NCBI RefSeq assembly: GCF_947623445.1
Contig: NC_135243.1
Coordinates: forward strand, 18,794,479-18,858,478
Source of the DNA: Clavelina lepadiformis
Taxonomy: Eukaryota > Chordata > Ascidiacea > Aplousobranchia > Clavelinidae
Direction: 5' to 3'
DNA: 64,000 nt
In this document: positions 1 through 10,303 of the stretch, piece by piece
How the letters are laid out: each line of letters starts with the position of its first letter
Numbering within the stretch: the stretch's first letter is position 1
Program-made: the position numbers and the translations under genes
Notes under the pieces: generated by a model
Told to the model about the DNA's origin: nothing
Seen by the model: the letters and a program-made list of their open reading frames with translations, nothing else
Database searches by the model: none

Positions 1-340
1 TGGTGACCTTGAGATCGATCCCCCCTGGCCGGAAAGTTCCGAATTTCACAAAAACGCGACAGGTACTAAGAAATGCGATAAGACCCCCAAAACGTAAAAA
101 ATGCCGTATTTATGAAATGTTTCACGTCAATTCTGCTGAGTGTTGTCGGAAGATGTGTCACTTTTTTATTGCAGATTCTTAAAGAAGATTTCCTCCTCTT
201 CACGATGGTGACCTTGAGATCGATCCCCCCTGGCCGGAAAGTTCCGAATTTCACAAAAACGCGACAGGTACTAAGAAATGCGATAAGACCCCCAAAACGT
301 AAAAAATGCCGTATTTATGAAATGTTTCACGTCAATTCTG
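1..340. repeat. Tandem duplication, 205-bp period, possible repeated exon
   Basis: Bases 1-135 recur without visible change at 206-340, giving a period of 205 bp; the left copy is cut by the window edge. On the plus strand the unit holds an exon-like block at 175-267. It follows a pyrimidine run ending in gcag, stays open for 31 codons and stops at a clean donor (cag|gtacta); the copy at the left edge ends the same way at 62. Both ends are phase 0, so repeating the block would keep frame. It could be a duplicated exon of a gene lying to the left, or simply a satellite unit whose splice-like sites are chance. I do not recognise the peptide. Confidence 0.6.
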
Positions 341-649
341 ACGAACGATCAATTAAATAGACACTCAAACCACACAAGTAGTGACACACTTAAACTGTAA
401 AATCTTAGTATAAACAAAAGAATATAACAATATAAAAATATATAATCTCAATATAAAAACACGTATAAAAACACGAACACAAAAACACAAAAATTTGCTA
501 TTAATAACTACATATACGTGCGTGAGTGAAGTGAAAAGATGCGTCTATTATCGTATTTTACCTTTTAACATCTGAGTAAAAACAAGGTCTACGTTTAATG
601 CGTTGTTTAAAGGTTTGGAGAATGTAAAACATCATCGGTTACTAAACTG

Positions 650-2990
650 TTATTCTGAACTGCGTTCTGAATATTTTCCGGCACTATGTACACCCCTGGT
701 CGCAGCTGATAATTATAGTAGTCGTTATTTCCGGTTCCGGACTGCAGCATGCACGAAAGTGATGGCAGTTGTTTGTCGGATCTGTTGAGCAAGAATTTTG
801 CCCTTCATTCTCGCTCACACCTTCTTTGCGATTTTCTATCAAATAGTTTGCAGGAGGAATAACTTTTTTAACAACATAGGGGCCTGTCGTAACGCTTCTT
901 CATTTGAAACCTACGTTGTTCCAACGTTGATTGAATTGTTTGGTGAACCAATTTCATTCGATCTTGAAGATGAAGGATGTCTTCACACTTTGGAGTAAAA
1001 TTTGGTGCCTTACTAACAAGATCTGCAGGCAACCTAAGATTATTTCCAGTGAGCAAGTAATGAGGAGAAACTCCAGTTTCCTCGTGAACACTTGAATTGT
1101 AAGTAGCGCTAACCAAGAAGAGCGCGTCATCCCAAGAAGTTGGGTCAACCTGAACATAATTTTTTAAAATCGCAATTATGGTCTGATTGTTTCTTTCCAC
1201 AGCACCGTTTCCCATTGCGTGATACGGGCTGGTTCTTGTCTTTTTGCAGCCCATTAACCGTGAGAGCTCTTGAAAAAGAATACTTTCAAAATTCCGGCCC
1301 TGGTCGGAGTGAATTGTTTCTGGGACGCAATGTATCGTCACCCAACGGTGGTAAAGCAAATAAGCAGTATCTTTGGCATTTTGGAATTTCATTGGCCAAC
1401 ACTGCATGTATTTTGTGTAGGTGTCACATACGACAAGAATATAACGGTTGTCGTTTCCTGTTTCGGGTAGACCGCTTAATACGTCGATTTCAACTTTCTG
1501 CATAGGTGTATTTTCCTCTGATGGAACTAATGGGGCAAGAACAATCCGCCTTGGTACTTTTCTTAAATCGCACAAGCAACACTCTTTGCAGTATGTTTCG
1601 ACATCTTTGTGGCAAAATGGCCAGAAAAAACGCTCCTTTAACCTGGCAAATGTCCTTTTAACGCCCATATGTCCACCTCCGTGAATTAAATCGTGAACAG
1701 ACTTCAACACATCATTCTTCATTGTTGAGGGCACCAGCAACTGAGCATAAACTTCTTCCAGAGAATTCTCGATTTTTTTTTGAATGATGGTTGGCGTTCC
1801 TGGCTCATCCACTGAAACAGTCTTTTCAACACTGGATCTTTTTGCTGCGCCTTAATAGTGTTTTCGGTTGACCATCCAGATGCTTCTTTTGCTTTTGGGA
1901 TTCAGGCAAGCGTCTTGGTTGCTGGCGTATAGGGAGCGAGTCTCCAGTTTCGATTGAGTGTTCGACCAGTTCTGTTTGTCCAATATTGTACGGGTGCAGC
2001 GAAAATACATCACGATAGGAAGAGATTACGGAAAACAGCTTTTGGCGTTCAACTTCTGACAGTTCCAATTTGTCCAAACATAACTCATCGTGCAGTGCCG
2101 ACAACTCATCGTTGGAAAACTTGTTCTCTATGCAAGTCCTGATCCATAGTTTGAACCTGGTAGATTTCCCATGGTGGATTGCTGTGAGTTCCGTGTATGT
2201 CAGAAGCACGTCAAAAGTTTCTTGCACGTTGCCTGTGACAACGTCGAGCAATGTGACCATATTCCCCGCAGTTAAAACACTGAAGTCTTCTTCTCTCTTC
2301 CCGAGGTTTTCTTGCTGTCTTCATTTCTTTTCGAAGCTGGAAAATTTCGTCCTGAAGTTTTTCGACAGTTCTTTTTAATTGGGATACGTCCTGGTGATCT
2401 CCTGTAACCGCTGCTACTTCTGACGTCATTATACGTGGTTCATGATGCGTCCGTTCTGCGTTTTCAATAATGTTCTTTGCTGTGGCGTAAAAATCCGGTT
2501 GTGCATTTTTAAAGTTATCGCGTAAGATTTGAGAGGCTTGTTGACGATCTCTCAGTCCTCGAACAAGTAGGTTGTACAGCACACTGCTGCGCATTTCATG
2601 CTGTTCGTCGTTTGTATAAGCCATTTTTCCCAATTGAGCTATAGATTCAAGAAAGTTTCTTACAGATTCGTCAAAACCTTGAGTTCGCTGAACGGGTTGT
2701 TGCATGGCATGCTTTTGTGAAGATAGTCCTGAAACCGTGTCTTTTGCTTTTTGAATGAGTTCGTCATAACTAAGCTCGTAGAGTTCTTTACGACCATCGG
2801 TCATTGAGAATCTCATGTCTTCCGGCAAGCTTTGTAGAAATGCATGTTTCTTCATCGCATCCGATGCTTTAACGCTGTCGCAGAAGGATTCGAATTCTTT
2901 GAGAAAAGACGAAAAACTATTGCCACGCTGGTAACGAGGCGGAGAGTAAAAAAATTCAACTTCAGTAAAACTTGATAAAATCTTCTGTGC
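650..2990 (-). mobile_element. Broken Ty3/gypsy-type LTR retroelement (fossil)
   Basis: Read on the minus strand this is a Ty3/gypsy-like element in the usual gag-pol order. Recognised parts are a gag segment with a CCHC zinc knuckle (CFNCGEYGHIARRC) near 2.2-2.85 kb, a pol segment of the type that precedes reverse transcriptase near 1.85-2.2 kb, and an integrase near 0.87-1.8 kb with an N-terminal HHCC-type zinc-binding region and a core domain. The element is broken, with at least a few breaks, and I could not recognise a pair of terminal repeats, so its outer limits are approximate. Age cannot be measured from one copy without its terminal repeats; the damage suggests it is not recent. Confidence 0.85.
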
Positions 2991-3397
2991 CTCTAACTAA
3001 GAGGTCGTGCCGTGCTCGCCAGTGTTACGTTTTGTTGTTCTCACTCTTAGAATTACAGGCACATGTTTTATTTTAAAAGCTGTTAGGTCAACTTTTCGTT
3101 CACACAGCTCATTTCAGGAGCTCCAATACACAACTGTCAGTGCAACTACTTGTCGGACACACGTCGATAAAAAGACACATGTGCTTAATTAACCACGGAA
3201 ACGCACAATCGGCCGCAAGGGAGAAACGTAACAGATACAGGGTAAAAACAAGTGTAACAGAAACAACAGAAATCTTTTGCTGCCTTTGTATAATGAGGTA
3301 AGACACGGCTCGATGTTAATTCTCTATATCGCCGAACACTTCACAGTTCACATGCTTAACTTCCAAAGAATGTTCCTCATGTCCTGGGAATCCTATA

Positions 3398-3808
3398 ATG
3401 AGCGTAAATGTTCAAGGAAGGTTCATTTCCACGTCACAACTGCTTGTGATCGGATTGAGAAGACGTGATTCAAAGTCACTGTCAGAAAAGATTGTGGTTG
3501 CCAATCGTGAGTTAATTATACCCTGTGGAGAAGGAAAAATAAGATATAAACTTCAGGCAGGGATTTGTTACCTTGAGTTTGGCAAGGAAAAACGGCACTA
3601 TATTACCTACATCGTGCGTGAGGAAAGAGTAGTCCAGTGTGATGGTGGGGAAGTGGGGATAGTAGAATATGATGGTGTTCGTTCCAAGATCGATCGCTGT
3701 AGCTATATATTTTTTACGAAAAAATCAGCCAATATTCCAAAACATCATAAAGACGTCAATAAGAAAACTGCTTTCACGAAAGAAAACAAGTCTCAGCATA
3801 ATACATAA
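3398..3808 (+). CDS. Unknown protein fragment, weakly ubiquitin-protease-like
   Basis: An ATG-started frame of 136 codons, somewhat longer than chance frames expected at this base composition. Its second half has the pattern Y-K-L-x-A, then KRHYITYI, then QCDGGEV, then SYIFFTKK. This resembles the C-terminal histidine box of ubiquitin-specific proteases, where a GHY-x-x-Y segment is followed by a D-D/N-x-x-V and a final Y-I-L-F strand. No catalytic cysteine box is seen, so it would be at most a fragment, possibly a terminal exon or the remnant of a gene disturbed by the retroelement to its left. The likeness is from memory and is weak; it may be an unrelated tunicate protein. Confidence 0.3.
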   Translation: MSVNVQGRFISTSQLLVIGLRRRDSKSLSEKIVVANRELIIPCGEGKIRYKLQAGICYLEFGKEKRHYITYIVREERVVQCDGGEVGIVEYDGVRSKIDRCSYIFFTKKSANIPKHHKDVNKKTAFTKENKSQHNT

Positions 3809-3847
3809 ATCATTAAATGGCGAAAACTACCGAAATGTATCCTTGAC

Positions 3848-4239
3848 ATGGAGATAATCACAACAAATGAGCTGGAGGAATTTCAGCCACAGTACAACTT
3901 GGAAGGTGAGGCTGGTAAACACTGGAAGGATTTATCGACGGCCGTTCTGGACAATATTGCTCAATCACTTATTGACCTTATACAGTTTTCTGTAGAAAAT
4001 GCAAAGTCAAAGATGTTTGCTTATCGCCACTATCTCTTTTTACAGTGTTCAATGACAAAATTAAAGATTTACGAGTACGACTTTACGAAGTTAAGTACAC
4101 GGAGAAATATCTCAGTAGCAACCTTGCATCAAATCTCCTGGAGTTTGTTCGCAGCAGACTGTGTGTACAAGTACAACAAGTGAGGAAGCGATGGGTAGAC
4201 AGCTCTTTTATTTCCCATATCACTGTGGGCAACCTTTAA
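3848..4239 (+). CDS. Possible 3' exons of an unknown gene
   Basis: Two exon-like blocks, 3848-3905 and 4046-4239, are joined by a plausible 140-bp intron (donor gaag|gtgagg, acceptor ttttacag) in matching phase 1. The second block encodes a charged, probably helical C-terminus that ends at TAA 4237-4239. An AATAAA signal at 4239-4244 overlaps the stop. The first block is in the same frame as the open frame ending at 3808, so the two may belong to one gene through an intron I could not place. No family is recognised. Confidence 0.3.
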
Positions 4240-6010
4240 ATAAAGTATTTTGAAAAGTATCAGTGTAGCTGTAACGTTTACCTTGTATGAGTGTTAGAAA
4301 TAGAAGCCATAATTTACCTCACTCTGCACCTCTATCACTTGGACTACAATAGTGCTTCCAAGAAGTTGAATTTCCCAATCAAAACGTCTGTTAATGAAAT
4401 TAAGAGCTGTTCACAATCACATACAGTTCACAAAATGTACGATAGTATAAGTGCATACCAGCACTGGGACGTCTTTGTATATAAAGAAATTTATATGTAC
4501 TTCTTCATGTAGCACAGCGATGCCGTCAGTTCACTAGATTTTTCCATGGCATGTGCAGCCTCTGCCAGTCCCATGTTTGTGCATTCTTAGATGTTATTCT
4601 AATGATGATGTATCTGGTTGGCTCCACATTCTTTTATGTTCACTTTGTTTGTTTGCATTTAAAGTGCACAGTATCATAATTGTTGTGCCTGTTTAGTATT
4701 TATGCTTCACTATAAATACTACTTCTTAGTGTAACCATTGGTTTTGTTCAACGAGCATTACCTATTATCGAGGTATAATATGCCTATTGGGGAATGTCCT
4801 GATGAAAAAACCAAACGACCATGAAAGGGCTGCCTCAGGGGCATGGTTGGAAAATCCATCAACAGCAAATTATGATTTACACAAATAGATATATTGGTAT
4901 GTTCAATTTCAGTGATAATAATTGGAGTGATAATAATTAATGTGAGAAAACTTAAATATGGTAAAAGCACAAATGAAATCACAAAACATATGAGACTTGC
5001 ACAACAATAGAACATGCCTTCAATACCGACATATTGGAGCTTAACCACATTAAAATGATAAATCCTCTTCTTGTATGTTTTAAAGGGCTGAGTTGACTTT
5101 TAAAACAGTAATTGCAATACTTACCGTATTGATTAACTTTCAAACAATTTTAACTTATTTAGAGAAAAGGATGTTTACACCAAGAAGTACTTAAACAAAA
5201 CTTCCCATTTCTCTGTCATAAACTCAGTATTTTGTCAACCCTAAAACATATATGCAATTTGACAAATGCTTACTATTTACACTAAATAGGCCTATATAAC
5301 ATGTTAAGAATTCAGAGCCAAAAAACACTTGATAAGTAGGCTATTTCAACATCCTGGGCAGGTAAATGCATTTACTGAGTACATATAATACAATTACATG
5401 CACATTTATTTTGGAAATCAGTCAAATTACTACATCTATGCTTTTACTTAGGTTTGTAGACTGTTATCCATACAGTTGCTGACTTGATTATTGAGACAGT
5501 GCAAGTGCAACCTATTGCGATTTTGTTTTTTCAACTACATGCAACCTGTTATTAAGCTATAGCTAATGGGCTATGGTCTACAAAGAAGCTTCACTTCCAG
5601 ACTTCTGCATTGCATCAACCTAATAGGCCTAAAATGTCAGAAGAACCTGACATTTTAGCCCATCAGCATTCAGCAATTTTACCTTTTACCTAGGCCATGC
5701 AATTCATAATGCTAAATCAAAGAATTTTCTCATTAATACTAATAATAACGTTTGACTGCTGACATCGAAATACCGTAACCAAAAATACTTACATGCGATG
5801 TTAAAAACAGACAAGTCACGGCTAGGCATACCACATTAAAACCATTAGGCAGTTTACCATTAGCGCTTAAGAATAATTATTTAGTCTACTGTACATAGTT
5901 TATAAAAAAATAAACGGAAACCCTGCTGTCATTTTGGAAGCTATGATTCTGCTAGGATTCTGCCAGAATGACGGTGGTTATAATGGCACTTCTTCTGGCA
6001 TAAAATGGAG

Positions 6011-6018
6011 TGACGTCA
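6011..6018. promoter_or_regulatory. CRE-like palindrome TGACGTCA
   Basis: A perfect TGACGTCA, the binding site of CREB/ATF factors, lies 32 bp before a kappaB-like palindrome and about 1.6 kb upstream of the IL-17 start codon. Its use as a regulatory site is inferred from the motif and position only. Confidence 0.3.
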
Positions 6019-6049
6019 AAAAAAACACCTTTTAGGTCATGAGCTTTGC

Positions 6050-6060
6050 GGGGAATCCCC
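6050..6060. promoter_or_regulatory. kappaB-like palindrome GGGGAATCCCC
   Basis: Matches the NF-kappaB consensus GGGRNNYYCC as a perfect 11-bp palindrome, about 1.5 kb upstream of the IL-17 ATG. A second copy of its first ten bases follows at 6262. Roughly two matches to the loose consensus are expected by chance in a window of this size, so function is inferred from the repeat and the neighbour gene. Confidence 0.35.
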
Positions 6061-6261
6061 TGCTACAAAAGTAAAAATCTTTGTTCTTTTCGAACATATG
6101 TTTCTATTTTTTCCGTTTACAAACCCAAAAACTTTTAACATAGAATCAACGTAACTGCCTTTAATCCTCATCTGCCACAAAAATAAACACTATAATTCGT
6201 AAAAATAAACTCGAAAAATGGGACCACATCATGGAAACAAAAAAAATCATGAAAAAAAGAA

Positions 6262-6271
6262 GGGGAATCCC
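6262..6271. promoter_or_regulatory. kappaB-like site GGGGAATCCC
   Basis: Second kappaB-type match, about 210 bp after the palindrome at 6050 and about 1.3 kb upstream of the IL-17 ATG. The same ten bases occur again inside intron 1 of the second IL-17 gene (47345-47354). Confidence 0.35.
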
Positions 6272-7486
6272 AATATGGTGGCGTGTATAAGACGCCACAA
6301 GAAATATCCGAAAAAATTATAGTCTTCATTAAAAGCATAATCTTTCTATAATTAGTTGACTAAACACTTCCAAATCCAGTAAGCACATGTAGGACAATCC
6401 GCTTAAACCCAAATTGGATTGCGGCAGCGAATGACGAGTTATATAGTGGCGAATTTAAAGTAATTTGTAGGTGTATGTAGTTGGTGTTGTGTTGGATCCT
6501 CGGCAAAAACGACGTTATTGGCGGACAGAGAATATCTTCTCAAATCCAATACCTTTAACTTTGTCAAACGAATAAAGCTTGAGCAACCGGCTCGTAGCCG
6601 GCAACTGTAGCTACATTGGAGCAAGTGAAGCACTTTCCTTCTAACATTTTTGTAATTCTGGTACAAAACATTTTTAGTGTTAAACTATATTCAACAACTC
6701 ACTTGACCGGCAACGTGCTTGACACACTTGCCTCTGTAAAAAAATTACTTTGGTTACGGCCTTGTCGAGAATAATGAGATGTCATTTTGGCTGCGTCAAA
6801 AACACTTCGCGGCATATTTAGTTTACCACTGTTTTTTGGAATACTGTGTAAAGTTACAATTACCTACAGGCATGACCCTAAACGCACAAATTTAGAAAAA
6901 GTTAGTTTTCTCCACCTCTTTTGATTCTCTCTTGTGCGACGTTACGAAAGGGCAGTATAAGAGATAGTGAAATTTTCTGCATCAGATTGTACAATTATAC
7001 AGTAGCCTAACTTATACATTGGTCATCTGCTGGTTGGGTCACTTTGTTATTTGTTGCAGTATTGAGGACAGCTCTGTAATGAGTGGTTCACAGCCTACTT
7101 CAAACTGTTTAGCCTTGCTTTGTGCAATTTCGAGTGAGCAAACCCAGTCACAGGTTGCTTGCAATGCCGGATTATCGTTTTCATATAAAAAATCTGAAAC
7201 TGCAACTGCGATACAGCAACTGACGCAGCGCACGGTATGACTAAGAACCCAAAATTTTTGTTAAGCAACCGCAAAGCACATGCACGCTTTACGTGAAAGA
7301 ATTCGAAATGCTAATAGACCATACTTTAGTATCTGAAACCTTTTTTAATCCAAAGAAGTAGAGAAAGTTAAGAAACTGATTCATGGTTTCAGGGAAAGTA
7401 TTTTTATTTTTTGATTGTTTTAGGCTTTGTGTATATTTACCACAACATACGTCACAGTATTAAGAAATTTTCGGTTTGAACAGGCG

Positions 7487-7493
7487 TATAAAT
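7487..7493 (+). promoter_or_regulatory. Putative TATA box of IL-17 gene
   Basis: TATAAAT lies in a slightly GC-flanked context (gcgtataaatcccgc) 92 bp before the IL-17 start codon. This leaves room for a 5' leader of about 60 nt. Position and sequence are the only evidence. Confidence 0.4.
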
Positions 7494-7578
7494 CCCGCAC
7501 ATGAGCCTCTTTTCTCAAATCGCGATAACAGATAAATAGCATATTGATCAAGGTTGAATTAATAACAGGCTGGTAAGA

Positions 7579-10163
7579 ATGGATTTTGTTATTGTAGCAG
7601 GGCTTATTATTTTGATTTCACAGAGTGTTTGTGTGAAATCACAACAAGGACAAACGACTGTGGTCGCAAAGTTTGAAGAATATGACATACTACCGATACG
7701 GTAAAACAACTGGATTTTAAAAGTCACTCTGCTTTAAACAAAGATACCTTCTTTTATTAGCTGCTTTATCATTTGTTATCTAATTTAGCAGCATGTTATG
7801 GGTTTGTTTTGAGATAGGCTTCAGATGTTGCACGTTAACGTTAATTTACTTTACAGTAAATACTGTCCCTTCGATCCTGACATCGACATCGAATACGACA
7901 AAATAACCCGCTGCATGCAAAACAACAAAATATTCAGTGACCATATCGAAACAAGAGATCATACCGGTCTTCTTCCGGCATACATTCCACCAAGGATGTG
8001 CACTAAAGATCCAGTTTGGCTGGATAAAAGTAAAACGGAAGTCAGTAGGTTGAGCCTCAGTCCTTGGAAATGGGTAAAGAACACAGATGAGAATAGGTAA
8101 AGCATTCAAAACGTAAAATATGTAGCAACATAATAATTAGGGCGATTCAAAGTCAATTTTTTTTATAAAGTCAATTTTTCTGTTATTAGGTCAATTTTTT
8201 GTTGTTAGGTCAAATTACGGTATTGCACATAATTTTGTTGCATAAGATTTTCTTAACACTTCGCTTTTCAATATTCCTGAAAAGAAGATTGTTGATAGGT
8301 ATAAAGTATTTGTTAAGATTTCTATGTTGGCCATGTTACCGCCATGTGCTTTCTTGGTTGTGCATAGAGGTGAGTTCTATAGTTGCAGAATTTCCAACAG
8401 AGTTCAGTAAAACTCCAACGAATGAACTTTTTTGCAATATTTGTAATTGTGTGGTTAAAGTGTGTTTGTTACTGTGTGACAAGCGATTTCTAGTTGACAG
8501 TCATAGACAAACAGCAAAGCATCGAAAAAGGTTACAGTCTTCAACTCCACCAAAATCTCAGTCTTTTTTTAAATCGGCTTCCACGGACTTTACTGAATCA
8601 GTGACCAGAGCTTTCTTGTCGGCAAACATACCATCAAAATAATTATAAAACAAAGAACTGAAAGAGCTTTTCAGAGGTATTGGGAAAAATTTACCATCAG
8701 AGTTATCGTGTCGTCGTAAAATTGTGGAAAGGAAATCAACAGAATAAAGCAAATGATGCACGAAAAGAAAATCTTTTTAGTAGCAGATGAAAGTGAGATA
8801 TCCGGAAGTAAATATTTCAATGTTCTTGCTGGAGTAACTTGATGACTCTGGCAAAACCTACATGTTAGATTGCAAAGCACTTACACTTCAATTACTGAGA
8901 AATAGATGTTGCCCTGCAATTTCTCAATGTTGGTAGAAACTACTTTTATTTACTTTTGTCTGATGCTGCCAGATACATGGAATCTGCAGGAAATGCTTTG
9001 AAAATCATGTATCCCCATCTTTTTCACGTCACTTGTGTGGCCCATCTTTTGCATAACTGAGCATCGCATGTAAGAGCTAATTTTCCCAAGGTTGACAATC
9101 TTACTGCTTGTGTATAAGGAGCCACAGTGAAAAACGACACAAGGCAGTTAATGTTTGACACAATTGGAATGCCACCACAGCCTATCATTACACGATGGGC
9201 AAGTTGGTTGCAAGCAGCGTTTTATTATGCTGACAATCTTCCTATTGTAAAAGATATTGTGTCAGAATTTGAAGGTTCTGAGCTTTTAGTAGAACGAGCT
9301 AAGGACAGTGTTATTGCAAAAGATCTTGCTCAAGACTTGTTGAAAATTAAAACGCAGCACTATAGTTTCGCTGGCTCAGTATTGAAAATGGAGGAAAAGA
9401 AATATACAATGAAAGCAGCTTATACTGATTTGACTAATCTTGACTTCGGTCACGACAGCTGTGGCACCGTAAATTGCGTAAACAAGGCTGAGAAAGAATG
9501 ATTTGACAGACTTAGTCAGCATGAACCGTCCGGAATTTGCTCCCTCTGTCTACGGCTTGCTACAAGGTTGCCAACCAACAACCGCTTCAGTGGAACGGAG
9601 TTTTTCAATGCTCAATAAGTTATTGGCCAATGACAGAAACTTCCTACCAGAAAATGTAAAATACTATATCTGTCAACATCACAACTTAAGTACTAAAAAA
9701 GTGAATTTTCTCTTTTTTCTTATATTCTAGTTCTTTTTTATATTTTGCTGAATAAGATCAACAAAATCAATTTTTTAACAAAATATAGTCAATTTTTAAA
9801 GTTTTTCAGGGTAATAAAGAATCGCCCTAATGATAACATATACAAAACATATTCACGCTTTCAGACTATTGACGTAACAACATTATGTTCATTAGCTTCG
9901 TACTGTTTAGTTATCACTGAAATTAAACGAGTTATTTATCGAAATATTGATTTTGTAGGGTTCCACGCCAGGTATTAGAAGCCGAATGTTTATGCAATTC
10001 GTGCCTGGACGAAGACGGAAAAGAGATGGATGGTGTGACAAGCGTCAGTGTAAAAGTACCTTACCGAGTAACAAAGTATGATCGCGGTGGGAAGGCGGTT
10101 GTTACATATGTGAATATTGCGATTGGATGCACTTGTCGGTTTCCAGAATATATTTCTGAGTAA
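7579..10163 (+). CDS. IL17: Interleukin-17 family cytokine (first copy)
   Basis: A secreted IL-17-type cystine-knot cytokine, which would act outside the cell on IL-17 receptors. Exons are 7579-7700, 7857-8096 and 9959-10163, with all introns in phase 2; they give 188 residues. Residues 1-21 form a hydrophobic signal peptide. The family signature is clear: SPWKW near residue 110, NTDENRVPRQVLEA, then CLCNSC at 131-136 and the closing GCTCRFP at 177-183, which are the conserved cysteines of the fold. Length fits the family. A TATA box lies 92 bp upstream, kappaB-like sites lie further upstream, and an AATAAA follows at 10298. Intron 2 is enlarged by a hAT transposon (8138-9829) read in the same direction. 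Coding parts show no damage. Confidence 0.93.
8138..9829 (+). mobile_element. Decayed hAT DNA transposon in IL-17 intron 2
   Basis: A 1692-bp element bounded by the inverted repeat TAGGGCGATTC / GAATCGCCCTA. Flanking 8-mers ATAATAAT and ATGATAAC agree at 6 of 8 bases, as expected for an old hAT target duplication. GTCAATTTTT-type motifs recur just inside both ends. Coding remnants run on the plus strand: a CxxC...HxxTxxH zinc finger near 8.43-8.53 kb resembling the CGGBP1 finger, catalytic-region pieces near 8.9-9.5 kb, and the hAT C-terminal dimerisation region near 9.5-9.7 kb (TTASVERSFSMLNKLLAND). The transposase frame is interrupted by several stops and frame changes between 8.64 and 9.13 kb and again near 9.5 kb, so the copy cannot make a full transposase. 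It lies wholly inside the intron and leaves the splice sites intact. Confidence 0.9.
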
Positions 10164-10297
10164 ATTTGTACGAAGCGATGTTAATCTTCACACCCTTCAC
10201 ATTTTTTTTTATGGAATTATAGTTTCATGATTATTGAATTGCGTTACTAATGCAAATTGATTACCTGTGGTATTATATACGATAATTTGCTGTAAAT

Positions 10298-10303
10298 AAT
10301 AAA
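10298..10303 (+). other. Polyadenylation signal AATAAA (IL-17)
   Basis: Canonical AATAAA 135 bp after the IL-17 stop codon, the first one on this strand, so it is the likely 3' end of the transcript. Confidence 0.55.

Larger units (their letters stand above)
4240..7486. other. Gene-free stretch upstream of IL-17
   Basis: No coding exon is supported here. The stretch is AT-rich and holds a CRE-like palindrome, two kappaB-like sites near 6.0-6.3 kb (listed separately), and a short hairpin near 6280-6298 (TGGCGT...ACGCCA). It probably includes the 5' regulatory region of the IL-17 gene that follows. Confidence 0.5.

Noticed and set aside
112-360. 82-codon plus-strand frame across the left-edge duplication as a whole gene
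   Set aside because: It runs through the splice-like sites of the repeat unit; only the 93-bp block between them is plausible as an exon.
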